This document shows, in pieces, positions 51,145 through 59,996 of a DNA stretch of 64,000 nucleotides. Location: NCBI GenBank assembly GCA_029975475.1, contig JARKPB010000008.1:992001-1056000 (forward strand). The letters run 5' to 3'. The position numbers were made by a program, and so were the translations under genes. This stretch comes from Anaerolineaceae bacterium. Lineage in GTDB: Bacteria; Chloroflexota; Anaerolineae; Anaerolineales; Anaerolineaceae. How positions within the stretch are numbered: the stretch's first letter is position 1; each line of letters opens with the position of its first letter. The notes beneath the pieces were generated by a model. It had not been told where the DNA came from and did no database searches. It worked only from the letters and a program-made list of their open reading frames with translations.

Positions 51145-51170
51145 CATCCTCCCTGGTTTGCGGGAGGATG
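51145..51170 (-). terminator. Terminator of pfkA (minus) between prfB and pfkA
   Basis: Stem 51145-51153 / 51162-51170 (CATCCTCCC with GGGAGGATG, 8-nt loop). On the minus strand it is followed by TTTTT (51144-51140); the plus side lacks a T-run, so it serves mainly pfkA. Confidence 0.78.
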
Positions 51171-51178
51171 CGAAAGGG

Positions 51179-52150
51179 TCAGTCTAAAATTTTTGCCAGC
51201 TCGATCAATCCCAGGTCGAGCTGTTTTTTCTGCTCGGCGACCAGTTCCAGCGGGGTGGTATGCAGCGCCCCTTTCACCCAGCCTACCAGCACGCCGGTTT
51301 CTCCCTTTTCAATCTGGGCTGTGGCCGCAGCCCCCAGCCGGGAGGCCAGGATGCGGTCATAAGCCCCGGGCGCTCCGCCGCGTTGAATATGGCCGAGCAC
51401 CGATAGGCGCAGGTCGAATCCCAGGCGTTCTTTATGCTGTTCGAAATAAGCCTCAAGCCGCTTGCCGTTGTATTCGGCGCCTTCTGCCACAACCACAATG
51501 GCGTGGGCTTTTCCGCGCCTGTAAGCGTCCGCAATTTTCGCCGCCAGTTCCTCCGGGTCGAAGGGAACTTCCGGGATCACCACCCCTTCTGCGCCGCCGG
51601 CGATCGCGGCCATCAGCGCCAGATATCCGCATCCCCGACCCATGACCTCGACCAGGAAGGCGCGCTGATGGGAAGAAGCGGTAATTTTCAAGCGGTCAAT
51701 GGCTTCCAGAGCGATATTCAGGGCGGTGTCTACGCCAATGGTGATATCAGAGCCGGCCAGATCGTTGTCAATGGTCGAAGCGATCCCCACCACCGGGAAA
51801 CCCTGCTGTTTCAGCGCCAGCGAACCGGTCTGGCTGCCGTTGCCGCCGATCACCACCAGGGCGTCCACACCCGCGCGGTTCAAGTTGTGAATGGCTTTGC
51901 GCTGACCTTCCGGCGTTTTAAACTCCGGGCAGCGAGCGCTGCCGAGGATGGTTCCCCCGCGGTTCAGAATTCCGCCGACATCCCGATGGCCCAGCGGTTG
52001 AAAACTTCCATTGATCAGCCCCTCGTATCCCTGACGGACACCATAAACCTCCCAGCCATAATACACACCGGTACGCACCACGGCCCGGATTGCGGCATTC
52101 ATCCCGGGAGCATCCCCGCCGCTGGTTAACACTGCGATCCGCTGAACCAT
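51179..52150 (-). CDS. pfkA: 6-phosphofructokinase
   Basis: A 323-residue phosphofructokinase of glycolysis. ATP-binding LTSGGDAPGMNAAIRAVVR, fructose-6-phosphate site STIDNDLAGSDITIG and VEVMGRGCGYLAL are present. The normally GGDGS loop reads GGNGS, with Asn104 where the Mg2+-binding Asp103 of E. coli PfkA stands; the Gly that marks ATP use is kept. AGGAGACAG precedes the ATG. The gene is convergent with prfB. Confidence 0.93.
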   Translation of the reverse strand: MVQRIAVLTSGGDAPGMNAAIRAVVRTGVYYGWEVYGVRQGYEGLINGSFQPLGHRDVGGILNRGGTILGSARCPEFKTPEGQRKAIHNLNRAGVDALVVIGGNGSQTGSLALKQQGFPVVGIASTIDNDLAGSDITIGVDTALNIALEAIDRLKITASSHQRAFLVEVMGRGCGYLALMAAIAGGAEGVVIPEVPFDPEELAAKIADAYRRGKAHAIVVVAEGAEYNGKRLEAYFEQHKERLGFDLRLSVLGHIQRGGAPGAYDRILASRLGAAATAQIEKGETGVLVGWVKGALHTTPLELVAEQKKQLDLGLIELAKILD

Positions 52151-52178
52151 ATCTGTCTCCTGCTTTTTGGATGAGCTG

Positions 52179-52187
52179 ATTCTATCA
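52179..52187 (-). promoter_or_regulatory. pfkA: Extended -10 promoter of pfkA in the divergent region 52151-52382
   Basis: Minus strand: TGA-TAGAAT, extended -10 ~29 bp before the pfkA ATG; no clear -35. The rest of this 232-bp gap holds an imperfect palindrome, TGACACTC-GTGAGTCA (52234-52249), and a TACAAT at 52292-52297 that may serve the divergent oxidoreductase. Confidence 0.45.
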
Positions 52188-52382
52188 CCAATCCGCGCCT
52201 CAATTCACAATCTTTCTGATTCATTCTGTTTCATGACACTCGTGAGTCAGAATCGGGTCGAAAGACAGTATGGCAGCGTCCTGGCATTTGTTACAATCCA
52301 TGTGATTTACCGGTTCTATTCCGGGGTTTTTTGTGATTCTGGTCTACGGTTCGTTTCATATCATCTCAACAAGGACATCCGA

Positions 52383-54479
52383 ATGGCCGATTTTCGCATC
52401 AAGCAGCATCCCATCCTCCCCATACCCGAAGAGAAAACCATCGAATTTACCTGGCAGGGCAAAAAATTAACCGCGAGGGCGGGCGAAACGATCGCGGCCG
52501 CCCTGATGGCAAACGGCATCAGAATTTTCGGCTACCACCCAAAAGATCATTCACCGCTCGGTATTTTTTGCGCCAACGGGCAATGTTCGCAATGCATGGT
52601 TATGGCTAATGGAAAGCCCGTTAAATCCTGCATGGAGTTGATCCAGCCGGAGATGCGCGTGTCTCCCGCTGAAGGGCTTCCGGAACTGCCCAAAATATCC
52701 CCTGCTGCGCCAGTCCATCCAGCCCCCATCCGCGAGATAGATATCCCGGTGCTGATTGTTGGCGGCGGGCCAGCCGGGCTTTCAGCAGCCATCGAACTGG
52801 GCCGGCGCGGCATTCGAGCGCTGCTGGTGGATGACAAACACCGACTTGGCGGAAAACTGGTGCTGCAAACCCACCGTTTTTTCGGTTCGACGGACGCTGT
52901 TTACGCCGGTACCCGGGGAATTGATATCGCCACCCGGCTGGAAGAAGAATTGCGCGCCGTTCCTGAGGTAGAGATCTGGCTGCATTCCACCTGCCTGGCG
53001 GTATTTTCTGACCGTAAGGTTGGGATTCTGAAAGAAGGTGAAGAATACATTCTGGTTAAGCCGGAGATCATTCTGGTCGCTACCGGCGCAAGAGAAAAAT
53101 TCCTGGCTTTTCGCGGCAATACTCTGCCCGGCGTGTACGGAGCCGGGGCGTTCCAGACTCTGGTGAACCGCGACCTGGTTAAACCGGCGGAAAAACTGTT
53201 CATTGTTGGCGGTGGAAATGTCGGTTTAATCGCCGGGTATCACGCCCTGCAGGCCGGGATCGGTGTGGTGGGGCTGGTGGAAGCCCTGCCTGAATGCGGT
53301 GGATACAAAGTCCATAAAGATAAATTGATCCGGATGGGTGTGCCCATTTACACTTCTCACACCATCCTTTCCGCGAACGGCAAAGACCGGGTTGAATCGG
53401 TCACCATCGCGGAAGTGGACAGCGAATTTCAACCCGTGTCTGGCACGGAAAAATCATTTGCCTGCGACAGCGTCCTGATCGCCGTCGGTCTGGACCCTGT
53501 GGATGAGTTTTATAAAAAAGCCCAGGAATTTGGCCTTCCAGCCTATGTCGCGGGAGATGCGGAAGAAATCGCGGAAGCCAGCGCCGCGATCTTTTCCGGC
53601 AAAATCAAAGGGCTTGAAATCGCCCGCAGCCTGGGGAAAGAGGACCAGCCGGTACCTAAAGAATGGTACCGAACCGGTGAAATCTTAAAATCCAGACCCG
53701 GACCTGCCCACCACGAGGAACTACCAGAAACAGGCGTCGGGGTTGCCCCGGTCATTCACTGCACTCAGGAAATACCGTGCGATCCCTGCTCCAGTCTGTG
53801 CTCCCACGGGCTGATCGAGATCGATAAAAGCGATATTCGCTCCGTCCCCAAATTTATCGGGAATAATTACTGCTGCGAGGTTTGTGAGCGCTGCGTGGCG
53901 GGCTGCCCGGGACTTGCCATCACCCTGGTGGACTACCGCGCCAACCCCACCCTGCCGGTGGTATCCATCCCATACGAATTTACCCGCGAAGCGCTGCACA
54001 AAGACGACCGGGTCACAGTCGAGGATACCGAAGGCAACGCGCTCGCTGATCTTGAAATTATTGGCGTGCATTCCATTCCCACCAGCGACCGCACAATGAT
54101 TGTTCAGGTTCAGGCGCCGGCCGATATTGCGCCGCGCATCGCCGGCATCCGCATCCAGACCCAGGCCATCACAGAACCGATGGATGAGTACGTCCCCCAT
54201 CTGTCGGACGACACGATTGTCTGCCGCTGCGAGCATATCACCGCCGGTGAAATCCGCGCCCTGATTCGGAAAGGCTACACAGACATGAATGAAATAAAAA
54301 TTGTGACCCGGGCCGGGATGGGCGCGTGCGGTGCGAAGACCTGTGATGCCCTGATTCACCGCCTTTTCCGCGAGGAGGGGGTTCCCAGCGACAAAGTTGT
54401 GGATTACACCAAACGACCGCTGTTTGTTGAAGTGCCGCTGGAGAAATTCGCCGGTCTGAAACCCGCCGATGGTGAATAA
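52383..54479 (+). CDS. FAD/iron-sulfur oxidoreductase, alpha subunit of a sarcosine-oxidase/HCN-synthase-like amine dehydrogenase
   Basis: A 698-residue multidomain protein. Residues ~1-100: [2Fe-2S] domain with Cys pattern FCANGQCSQC ... C (SCMEL). ~118-420: FAD/NAD(P) pyridine nucleotide-disulfide type domain (VGGGPAGLSAAIELGRRG; second GGGNVGL). ~440-520: 4Fe-4S-type Cys clusters (CTQEIPCDPCSSLC, CCEVCERCVAGCPG). C-terminal BFD-like [2Fe-2S] region (CRCEHITAGEIR, GACGAKTCD). This is a fusion of parts that are separate in HcnA/HcnB or SoxA-type systems. It works with the DAO subunit encoded 12 bp downstream. The substrate (amine, proline, sarcosine, opine) is unresolved. Start is ATG 52383; an upstream extension is not credible. 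Confidence 0.85.
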   Translation: MADFRIKQHPILPIPEEKTIEFTWQGKKLTARAGETIAAALMANGIRIFGYHPKDHSPLGIFCANGQCSQCMVMANGKPVKSCMELIQPEMRVSPAEGLPELPKISPAAPVHPAPIREIDIPVLIVGGGPAGLSAAIELGRRGIRALLVDDKHRLGGKLVLQTHRFFGSTDAVYAGTRGIDIATRLEEELRAVPEVEIWLHSTCLAVFSDRKVGILKEGEEYILVKPEIILVATGAREKFLAFRGNTLPGVYGAGAFQTLVNRDLVKPAEKLFIVGGGNVGLIAGYHALQAGIGVVGLVEALPECGGYKVHKDKLIRMGVPIYTSHTILSANGKDRVESVTIAEVDSEFQPVSGTEKSFACDSVLIAVGLDPVDEFYKKAQEFGLPAYVAGDAEEIAEASAAIFSGKIKGLEIARSLGKEDQPVPKEWYRTGEILKSRPGPAHHEELPETGVGVAPVIHCTQEIPCDPCSSLCSHGLIEIDKSDIRSVPKFIGNNYCCEVCERCVAGCPGLAITLVDYRANPTLPVVSIPYEFTREALHKDDRVTVEDTEGNALADLEIIGVHSIPTSDRTMIVQVQAPADIAPRIAGIRIQTQAITEPMDEYVPHLSDDTIVCRCEHITAGEIRALIRKGYTDMNEIKIVTRAGMGACGAKTCDALIHRLFREEGVPSDKVVDYTKRPLFVEVPLEKFAGLKPADGE

Positions 54480-54491
54480 GGAGTGATGATG

Positions 54492-55655
54492 ATGAACGCC
54501 ACCCTGCCCCATTATGATGTCATTATCATCGGTGCCGGTTCAATTGGCACCCCGACCGCTCTCTATCTTTCAAAAGCCGGTTTCAAGACCCTGGTACTGG
54601 ATGCTGGTCCAAGTGTTGGTCAGGGGTCAAACAAAAAAGCCATTGGCGGCATCCGCGCCACCCATTCGGATCCCGCCAAAGTGCGCCTGTGCCTGCGTTC
54701 GATCGAGATATTTTCCAACTGGCAGCAAGAATACGGGGATGATATTGAATGGTATAAAGGCGGCTATATGTTTGTCGCCTACCGCGAACAGGAAGAGAAA
54801 ACCCTGAAAGATCTGGTGGAAAAACAGCGCGCCCTGGGATTAAATATCCAGTGGCACGACAGCGCCGAGATACGCCAGATTGTGCCAGATCTAAACCCAA
54901 ATGGATGCATCGGCGGCACTTTCTCACCGGACGACGGGAACGCCTCGCCCCTTCTGGCGATTCACTCTTTTTATACCCACGCGCTGGATCGCGGCGCGGT
55001 ATTTCATTTTAATGAGCCTGCGACCGCACTGGTCATCCGCGGCGGCAGGGTGGTCGGGGTGAAAACGCCTGCCGGCGAATACGGCGCAGATGTGGTGATC
55101 AACGCGGCCGGAGCCTGGGCAGACCAGATCGGCCAGCTGGCCGGGATCACCATCCCGGTCAGGCCGGATTCCCACGAAGCGGCCATCACCGAACCTGTCG
55201 CCCGGTTCTTTGACCCGATGATTGTGGATATCCGCCCCGCGCCTGGATCATCAAATTTCTACTTTTACCAACACCTCACCGGCCAAATCATCTTCTGCAT
55301 CACACCCAGCCCAAACATCTGGGGATTTGATACCCGCGAGACAAGCGAATTTCTACCCATGGTGTCAAGACGGATGGTTGAAGTCATGCCGCGTTTACGC
55401 AATATCCGCGTTCGGCGCACCTGGCGGGGATTGTACCCGATGACGCCGGATGGATATCCCATCATCGATTGGACGCGCGAAGTTTCCGGTTTCTTACAGG
55501 CGGTCGGCACCTGCGGGCAGGGTTTTATGCTGGCACCCGGGCTGGCTGAATTGTTGACCCGCATGGTATCCAAGCAAACCACGCCAGAAGATGATGAAGT
55601 GCTGCGCTATACTTCGCTGTACCGCGATTTTGGCCAGCAAGAATTACTTAAATAA
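54492..55655 (+). CDS. FAD-dependent DAO-family oxidoreductase, beta subunit (SoxB/HcnC-like)
   Basis: A 387-residue flavoprotein: FAD motif VIIIGAGSIGTPTALYLSKAG near the N-terminus, GGIRATHSDP (substrate side), a VINAAGAWADQIGQLAG stretch and C-terminal PIIDW...GTCGQGFMLAPGLAELL. It is the amine-oxidising partner of the upstream multi-cluster alpha subunit. Three in-frame ATGs (54486, 54489, 54492) follow AAGGAG (54478-54483); I chose the last for spacing. Heterodimer or heterotetramer formation is inferred from gene pairing. Confidence 0.85.
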   Translation: MNATLPHYDVIIIGAGSIGTPTALYLSKAGFKTLVLDAGPSVGQGSNKKAIGGIRATHSDPAKVRLCLRSIEIFSNWQQEYGDDIEWYKGGYMFVAYREQEEKTLKDLVEKQRALGLNIQWHDSAEIRQIVPDLNPNGCIGGTFSPDDGNASPLLAIHSFYTHALDRGAVFHFNEPATALVIRGGRVVGVKTPAGEYGADVVINAAGAWADQIGQLAGITIPVRPDSHEAAITEPVARFFDPMIVDIRPAPGSSNFYFYQHLTGQIIFCITPSPNIWGFDTRETSEFLPMVSRRMVEVMPRLRNIRVRRTWRGLYPMTPDGYPIIDWTREVSGFLQAVGTCGQGFMLAPGLAELLTRMVSKQTTPEDDEVLRYTSLYRDFGQQELLK

Positions 55656-55672
55656 ACGCTCTCACGCGATCA

Positions 55673-55705
55673 ATCAGGAGGAGCAGCGAGCATGCTCCTC
55701 CTGAT
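55673..55705 (+). terminator. Hairpin after the amine dehydrogenase operon
   Basis: A 13-bp perfect stem 55673-55685 / 55693-55705 (ATCAGGAGGAGCA with its complement, 7-nt loop), directly followed by TTGCAT, not a T-run. The hairpin may still stop or stabilise the transcript. Confidence 0.6.
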
Positions 55706-55734
55706 TTGCATGAATCCGTTGAAACCGTTACAAT
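55706..55734 (+). promoter_or_regulatory. Sigma-70 promoter of the HAD gene
   Basis: TTGCAT (55706-55711), 17-bp spacer, TACAAT (55729-55734); the start would fall near 55741, ~33 bp before the ATG at 55774. Confidence 0.65.
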
Positions 55735-55773
55735 AGCACTTCGGCAGGTTTGAATGATAAAGGTTGAGGGTAT

Positions 55774-56442
55774 ATGCAGATTAGAGGATTAATCTTTGAC
55801 TTTGACGGAATTATTTTAGACACTGAAACACCGGAATATCAATCCTGGTTGGAGTTATTTCAAGAATTTGGAAAAGAATTACCGGTATCCATCTGGACCG
55901 CTTATATTGGCGCGGGCCGCACCAGTTTCGACCCCCTGGCGTATCTGAAAGAGATCACCGGTTTACCCCTCCCGGAACAGGACCTTCAAACCCGGCGCTA
56001 CCAGCGAGCCGTGGAACTGCAGACCCAGAAGGGCATCTACCCGGGGGTGGTCGAGTACCTGCAGGATGCGAAACGCATGGGATTGAAGACGGCGGTCGCT
56101 TCCAGCTCAGACCGCGCCTGGGTTGGCGGGCACCTTTCACGCCTGGGTCTAATGGATTTTTTCGACGCGGTTCTGACTGCCGATGATGTATCTCAGGTTA
56201 AACCAGAACCCGAGTTGTTTCTGAAAGCACTAAAGGCGATTGGGCTGGAAAAAGATCAGGCGCTGGTTTTTGAAGATTCGCCTAACGGGATTCTGGCCGC
56301 GAAACGCGCGGGAATTCGCTGCATCTGCGTTCCCAACGAAATCACCCGTGAAATGGATACCAGCGCCGCTGACGATCACCTTCCCTCCCTGGCAGCCGTG
56401 CGGCTGGCAGATCTCCTCCAACAGATGGAAACCCCCGTTTAG
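55774..56442 (+). CDS. HAD-superfamily phosphatase (beta-phosphoglucomutase/CbbY-like)
   Basis: A 222-residue HAD hydrolase of subclass I. Motif I IFDFDGIILDTETPEYQSW at ~7-25, motif II VASSSDRAW near 109, motif III KPEPELFLKALKAIG, motif IV FEDSPNGILAAKRAGI. A small alpha-helical cap is inserted after motif I. Could be a phosphomutase or phosphatase; the substrate is unknown. GTTGAGGG is the possible ribosome site. Confidence 0.88.
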   Translation: MQIRGLIFDFDGIILDTETPEYQSWLELFQEFGKELPVSIWTAYIGAGRTSFDPLAYLKEITGLPLPEQDLQTRRYQRAVELQTQKGIYPGVVEYLQDAKRMGLKTAVASSSDRAWVGGHLSRLGLMDFFDAVLTADDVSQVKPEPELFLKALKAIGLEKDQALVFEDSPNGILAAKRAGIRCICVPNEITREMDTSAADDHLPSLAAVRLADLLQQMETPV

Positions 56443-56465
56443 CCTGTGCAATCCATCGCTGCGCG

Positions 56466-56494
56466 TTGAAACTTCAAGGTACAACGGGTATACT
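56466..56494 (+). promoter_or_regulatory. Sigma-70 promoter of relA/spoT
   Basis: TTGAAA (56466-56471), 17-bp spacer, TATACT (56489-56494). The predicted start ~56501 leaves a 14-nt leader with CAGGAA before the ATG at 56515. Confidence 0.7.
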
Positions 56495-56514
56495 TGACAG
56501 TTAGCAGGAACAAT

Positions 56515-58746
56515 ATGGCCACCCTAGCGACAGGCATTCAGAACCTGATGGATGTCCTCCCGGACACGTATACAGCGGTTGACCGGGAGATGATTCAGCG
56601 CGCTTATCTGCTGGCTGAGAAGGCGCATGAAAACCAAAAGCGTGCCAGCGGTGAACCGTATATTACCCACTGCGTCGCTGTCGCCAAAATATTAGCCGAA
56701 CTCCGGGTCCCGCCAAGTGTTGTTGTGGCGGGACTGCTGCACGATACGGTGGAAGACACCGATGTCAGCCTGGAAGATATCAAGCGTGATTTCAGCCAGG
56801 AAATCGCGACCCTGGTGGACGGGGTCACCAAACTAACCAACCTGCCGAGGGTCTCGCGCGGGGATCAACACAGCAACGGGATTGAAGAAAAAGAACCGGC
56901 ATATCTGGATGATGAAGACCTGGGAACCGGTCCGCTGGGACGATCGCGCCGCAGAGATCTGGTCAACGAAACCCTGCGCAAGACTTTTATGGCGATGGGA
57001 GATGATATTCGCGTGGTTTTGGTGAAGCTGGCAGACCGGCTGCACAATATGCGCACGCTGGGTTTCATGCCAGAAGCCAAACGCCGGCGAATCGCTCAGG
57101 AGACTCTGGATATATTTGCACCCCTCGCGAACCGCCTGGGCATCTGGCAAATCAAGTGGGAGCTGGAAGATCTGGGTTTCCGCTACACGCAGCCAGAAAA
57201 ATATAAAGAAATCGCCGAGCAGCTGGCTGAACGCCGCACCGACCGCGAACGGCAAATTGAAGAGATCAAACAGCGCATCTCCAAACTGATGGAGGAGGCG
57301 GAGATTGAATGCGAAATTTCCGGCCGCCCCAAACACATTTACTCGATTTACAAAAAAATGATGGAAAAAGGGAAATCCTTTGACATGGTCCGCGATCTGC
57401 GCGGTTTTCGCTTGATCGTCCCGGATATCCCTTCCTGTTATGCTGCGCTGGGGATCATTCACACCCACTGGCGGCCGATCCCGCACGAATTCGATGACTA
57501 TATCGCCGCGCCCAAAGATAACTTTTATCAGTCGCTCCACACGGCGGTGATTTATGACGACGGGAAGCCTCTTGAGGTTCAGATACGCACCCATGAAATG
57601 CACCAGAACGCGGAGTACGGCATCGCAGCGCACTGGATTTACAAGGAAAAAGGCTCAAGAGAGAATACCTACGAGCAGCGGGTCACGTGGTTAAAGAAAT
57701 TGATGGAATGGCGTCAGGATGTGGAAGACGCGCAGGAATTCGTGGACGGCATGAAGACGGATGTTTTCCAGGACCGGGTGTACGCCTTTACCCCCCGCGG
57801 AGACATCATTGACCTGCCTGCCGGGGCTACCCCGATTGACTTCGCCTATTCCGTCCACACCGAGATTGGCCACCGCTGCCGCGGAGCAAAAGTTAACGGG
57901 AAACTGGTCACCCTGGATTACACCCTGAAGACCGGCGATCAGGTCGAAATTCTGACGGCAAAACGCGGCGGTCCCAGCCGCGACTGGCTCAATTCTAATC
58001 TGATGCTGGTTCGCACGCAGCGGGCCAGGTCAAAAATCCGCTTATGGTTTAAGCGCGAAGACCGCGAGCAGAATCTGGCTCAGGGCAAGTTGATGCTGGA
58101 AAGGGAGCTGCGCCGGCTGGGTTTACAGGATGTAAACCTGACCGAACTGGCGCATACTTTTGATCTTAAAAACGAAGATGAAATGTATGTCGCCCTTGGC
58201 TGCGGCGATCTTTCGCTTGGGAAAATTATCAACCTGCTGTCTGAAAATGAGAAAGAAGAAGACCTGCTGGCCATTCCCCACCAGCCGATTGAGCAAAAAA
58301 CAGGCAGCACTCAGGTTGTTGTCCTGGGTCTGAAAGGTTTGCTGACTTCGATTGCGCGCTGCTGCAACCCGGCTCCGGGAGACGCGATCATCGGCTACAT
58401 TACCCGCGGACGCGGCGCGACCATTCACCGTCAGGACTGCCCCAACATCTTACGCATGAAAGACCGCGATCGGATCGTAAAAGTCAGCTGGGGGGAACAC
58501 CAGACCACCTACCCGGTGGCGATACAGATCCGGGCTTACGACCGCCAGGGGTTGATGGCGGATATCTCGAATATCTTGAACACCGAAGATATCAATCTCA
58601 AGGATATCGCCTTGAAAGTAACCCACAACCTGGCGACGATCAAATTACTGGTAGAGGTGGTAGACATCGCCCAGTTGAGCCGGCTGTTGACGCGCATTGA
58701 GACTTTGCCCAATGTCATGGAAGCCAAACGGGTGAAACCTGGGTGA
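56515..58746 (+). CDS. relA: Bifunctional (p)ppGpp synthetase/hydrolase
   Basis: A 743-residue Rel-family enzyme controlling the stringent response. The HD hydrolase domain has THCVAVAKIL and LLHDTVEDTD (~45-95), so hydrolysis is likely intact. Synthetase domain ~240-370 (DLRGFRLIV, HYRRP-type region YQSLHTAVI). TGS domain ~400-460 (VYAFTPRGDIIDLPAGATPIDFAYSVHTEIG), a zinc/helical middle, and an ACT domain ~660-740. An upstream TTG is not needed; ATG 56515 has CAGGAA before it. Confidence 0.95.
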   Translation: MATLATGIQNLMDVLPDTYTAVDREMIQRAYLLAEKAHENQKRASGEPYITHCVAVAKILAELRVPPSVVVAGLLHDTVEDTDVSLEDIKRDFSQEIATLVDGVTKLTNLPRVSRGDQHSNGIEEKEPAYLDDEDLGTGPLGRSRRRDLVNETLRKTFMAMGDDIRVVLVKLADRLHNMRTLGFMPEAKRRRIAQETLDIFAPLANRLGIWQIKWELEDLGFRYTQPEKYKEIAEQLAERRTDRERQIEEIKQRISKLMEEAEIECEISGRPKHIYSIYKKMMEKGKSFDMVRDLRGFRLIVPDIPSCYAALGIIHTHWRPIPHEFDDYIAAPKDNFYQSLHTAVIYDDGKPLEVQIRTHEMHQNAEYGIAAHWIYKEKGSRENTYEQRVTWLKKLMEWRQDVEDAQEFVDGMKTDVFQDRVYAFTPRGDIIDLPAGATPIDFAYSVHTEIGHRCRGAKVNGKLVTLDYTLKTGDQVEILTAKRGGPSRDWLNSNLMLVRTQRARSKIRLWFKREDREQNLAQGKLMLERELRRLGLQDVNLTELAHTFDLKNEDEMYVALGCGDLSLGKIINLLSENEKEEDLLAIPHQPIEQKTGSTQVVVLGLKGLLTSIARCCNPAPGDAIIGYITRGRGATIHRQDCPNILRMKDRDRIVKVSWGEHQTTYPVAIQIRAYDRQGLMADISNILNTEDINLKDIALKVTHNLATIKLLVEVVDIAQLSRLLTRIETLPNVMEAKRVKPG

Positions 58747-58750
58747 CCTA

Positions 58751-59995
58751 ATGAATCCAACCATGTTAAGTGTGATTGAAGCCCAAGAGAAAATCGCTGC
58801 CGCGCTCTCCCCGCTCGGCACAGAAAGAGTCGAATTAAGTTCAGCCGCTGGCAGAATCCTGGCGGAATCCATCCAGGCTGATCACGACCTGCCTCCCTTT
58901 TCAAATTCCAGCGTTGACGGTTTCGCGGTTCACCTTGCGGACATTGAAACAGCCGCGGAGCGGCAAGGAATAACGCTTCCGGTCGTGATGGATATCGCTG
59001 CCGGAACGGTCCCGCCCGCAGCCCTCAAACCCGGGACCGCGGCCCGCGTGATGACAGGCGCGCCTGTGCCGGCTGACTGCGACTGTGTAATTCCAATTGA
59101 AGATACCGATTACGACCCGGATCGTTACGCCGCGCAGTCAAGTCCGGCTATCACGATATTCACAAAGGGTTCGCCCGGGCAGGGAATCCGCCCGCAAGGG
59201 CAGGATATAAAAAGAGGGGAACTGGCCCTGGAAGCCGGGCAGCCGATCTCGGCTCAGGCGCTGGGTTTGCTGGCAACGCTGGGACACGCTCAACCGCTGG
59301 TCTATCGAAAGCCCAAAATCGCCGTCCTGGCCACCGGAGATGAACTCATCGCCCCGGAAGAGGCTCTGAAGCCGGGAAAAATCCGCGAGTCAAACACGTA
59401 CACGCTGACCGCGCTGCTGGAAAAAGCCGGGGCGGTTGCACTGAGACTTCCCCCGGCAGCGGATGACCCGCAGGTGATCACCAGCCGCCTGAATGACGCT
59501 TTGGAGATGGGGTCGGACTTGATTCTCACCTCCGCCGGCGTGTCTGTCGGCGCATATGATTATGTCCGCACCGTCATCGAGCAAAACGGCGAGCTGAACT
59601 TCTGGCGGGTTAACGTCCGCCCTGGCAAACCGCTCGCGTTTGGCCACTACCACGGCTGCCCGCTGATCGGGCTGCCCGGAAACCCGGTTTCTTCCTTTGT
59701 CGGGTTTCAGCTGTTTGTCCTTCCGGCGATTTACCGGCTGGCTGGAAGACGCGGCGCGACTCCCTTGCGCGTGACCGCTGTTCTGGAAGAACCGCTGGAA
59801 ACGGACGGTCGCGAAACCTACGCCCGGGCGGTCCTTGAGAACCGCGGCAGCCGCCTGGTCGCCAGATTAAGCGGGCACCAGGGGTCTGGTAATCTGGTCG
59901 CATTGGTGCGATCAAACGCTTTACTGATTGTGCCGTCTGGGGTAAAATCGCTTCCTGCCGGAGCAACCATAACTGCCTGGCTCATTGACGGGTGA
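58751..59995 (+). CDS. moeA: Molybdopterin molybdenumtransferase
   Basis: A 414-residue MoeA that inserts molybdate into adenylylated molybdopterin. Domain order: an N-terminal linker, DHDLPPFSNSSVDGFAV, TGAPVPADCD near 100, the MPT-binding domain with LATGDEL, VSVGAYDYV and NVRPGKPLAFG...GLPGNPVSS, and a C-terminal beta domain. It begins 4 bp after relA and ends 1 bp before the VKOR ATG. No other molybdenum cofactor gene is in the window. Confidence 0.94.
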   Translation: MNPTMLSVIEAQEKIAAALSPLGTERVELSSAAGRILAESIQADHDLPPFSNSSVDGFAVHLADIETAAERQGITLPVVMDIAAGTVPPAALKPGTAARVMTGAPVPADCDCVIPIEDTDYDPDRYAAQSSPAITIFTKGSPGQGIRPQGQDIKRGELALEAGQPISAQALGLLATLGHAQPLVYRKPKIAVLATGDELIAPEEALKPGKIRESNTYTLTALLEKAGAVALRLPPAADDPQVITSRLNDALEMGSDLILTSAGVSVGAYDYVRTVIEQNGELNFWRVNVRPGKPLAFGHYHGCPLIGLPGNPVSSFVGFQLFVLPAIYRLAGRRGATPLRVTAVLEEPLETDGRETYARAVLENRGSRLVARLSGHQGSGNLVALVRSNALLIVPSGVKSLPAGATITAWLIDG

Positions 59996-59996
59996 A

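Noticed and set aside
52167-52382. 72-residue N-terminal extension of the iron-sulfur oxidoreductase
   Set aside because: The extension has no domain similarity and crosses the divergent promoter region; the MADFRIKQ start fits the family.
53721-54512. 263-aa open frame on the minus strand
   Set aside because: Opposite the iron-sulfur oxidoreductase; no recognisable domain.
56833-57633. 266-aa open frame on the minus strand
   Set aside because: Opposite relA; Phe/His-rich shadow without a start signal.
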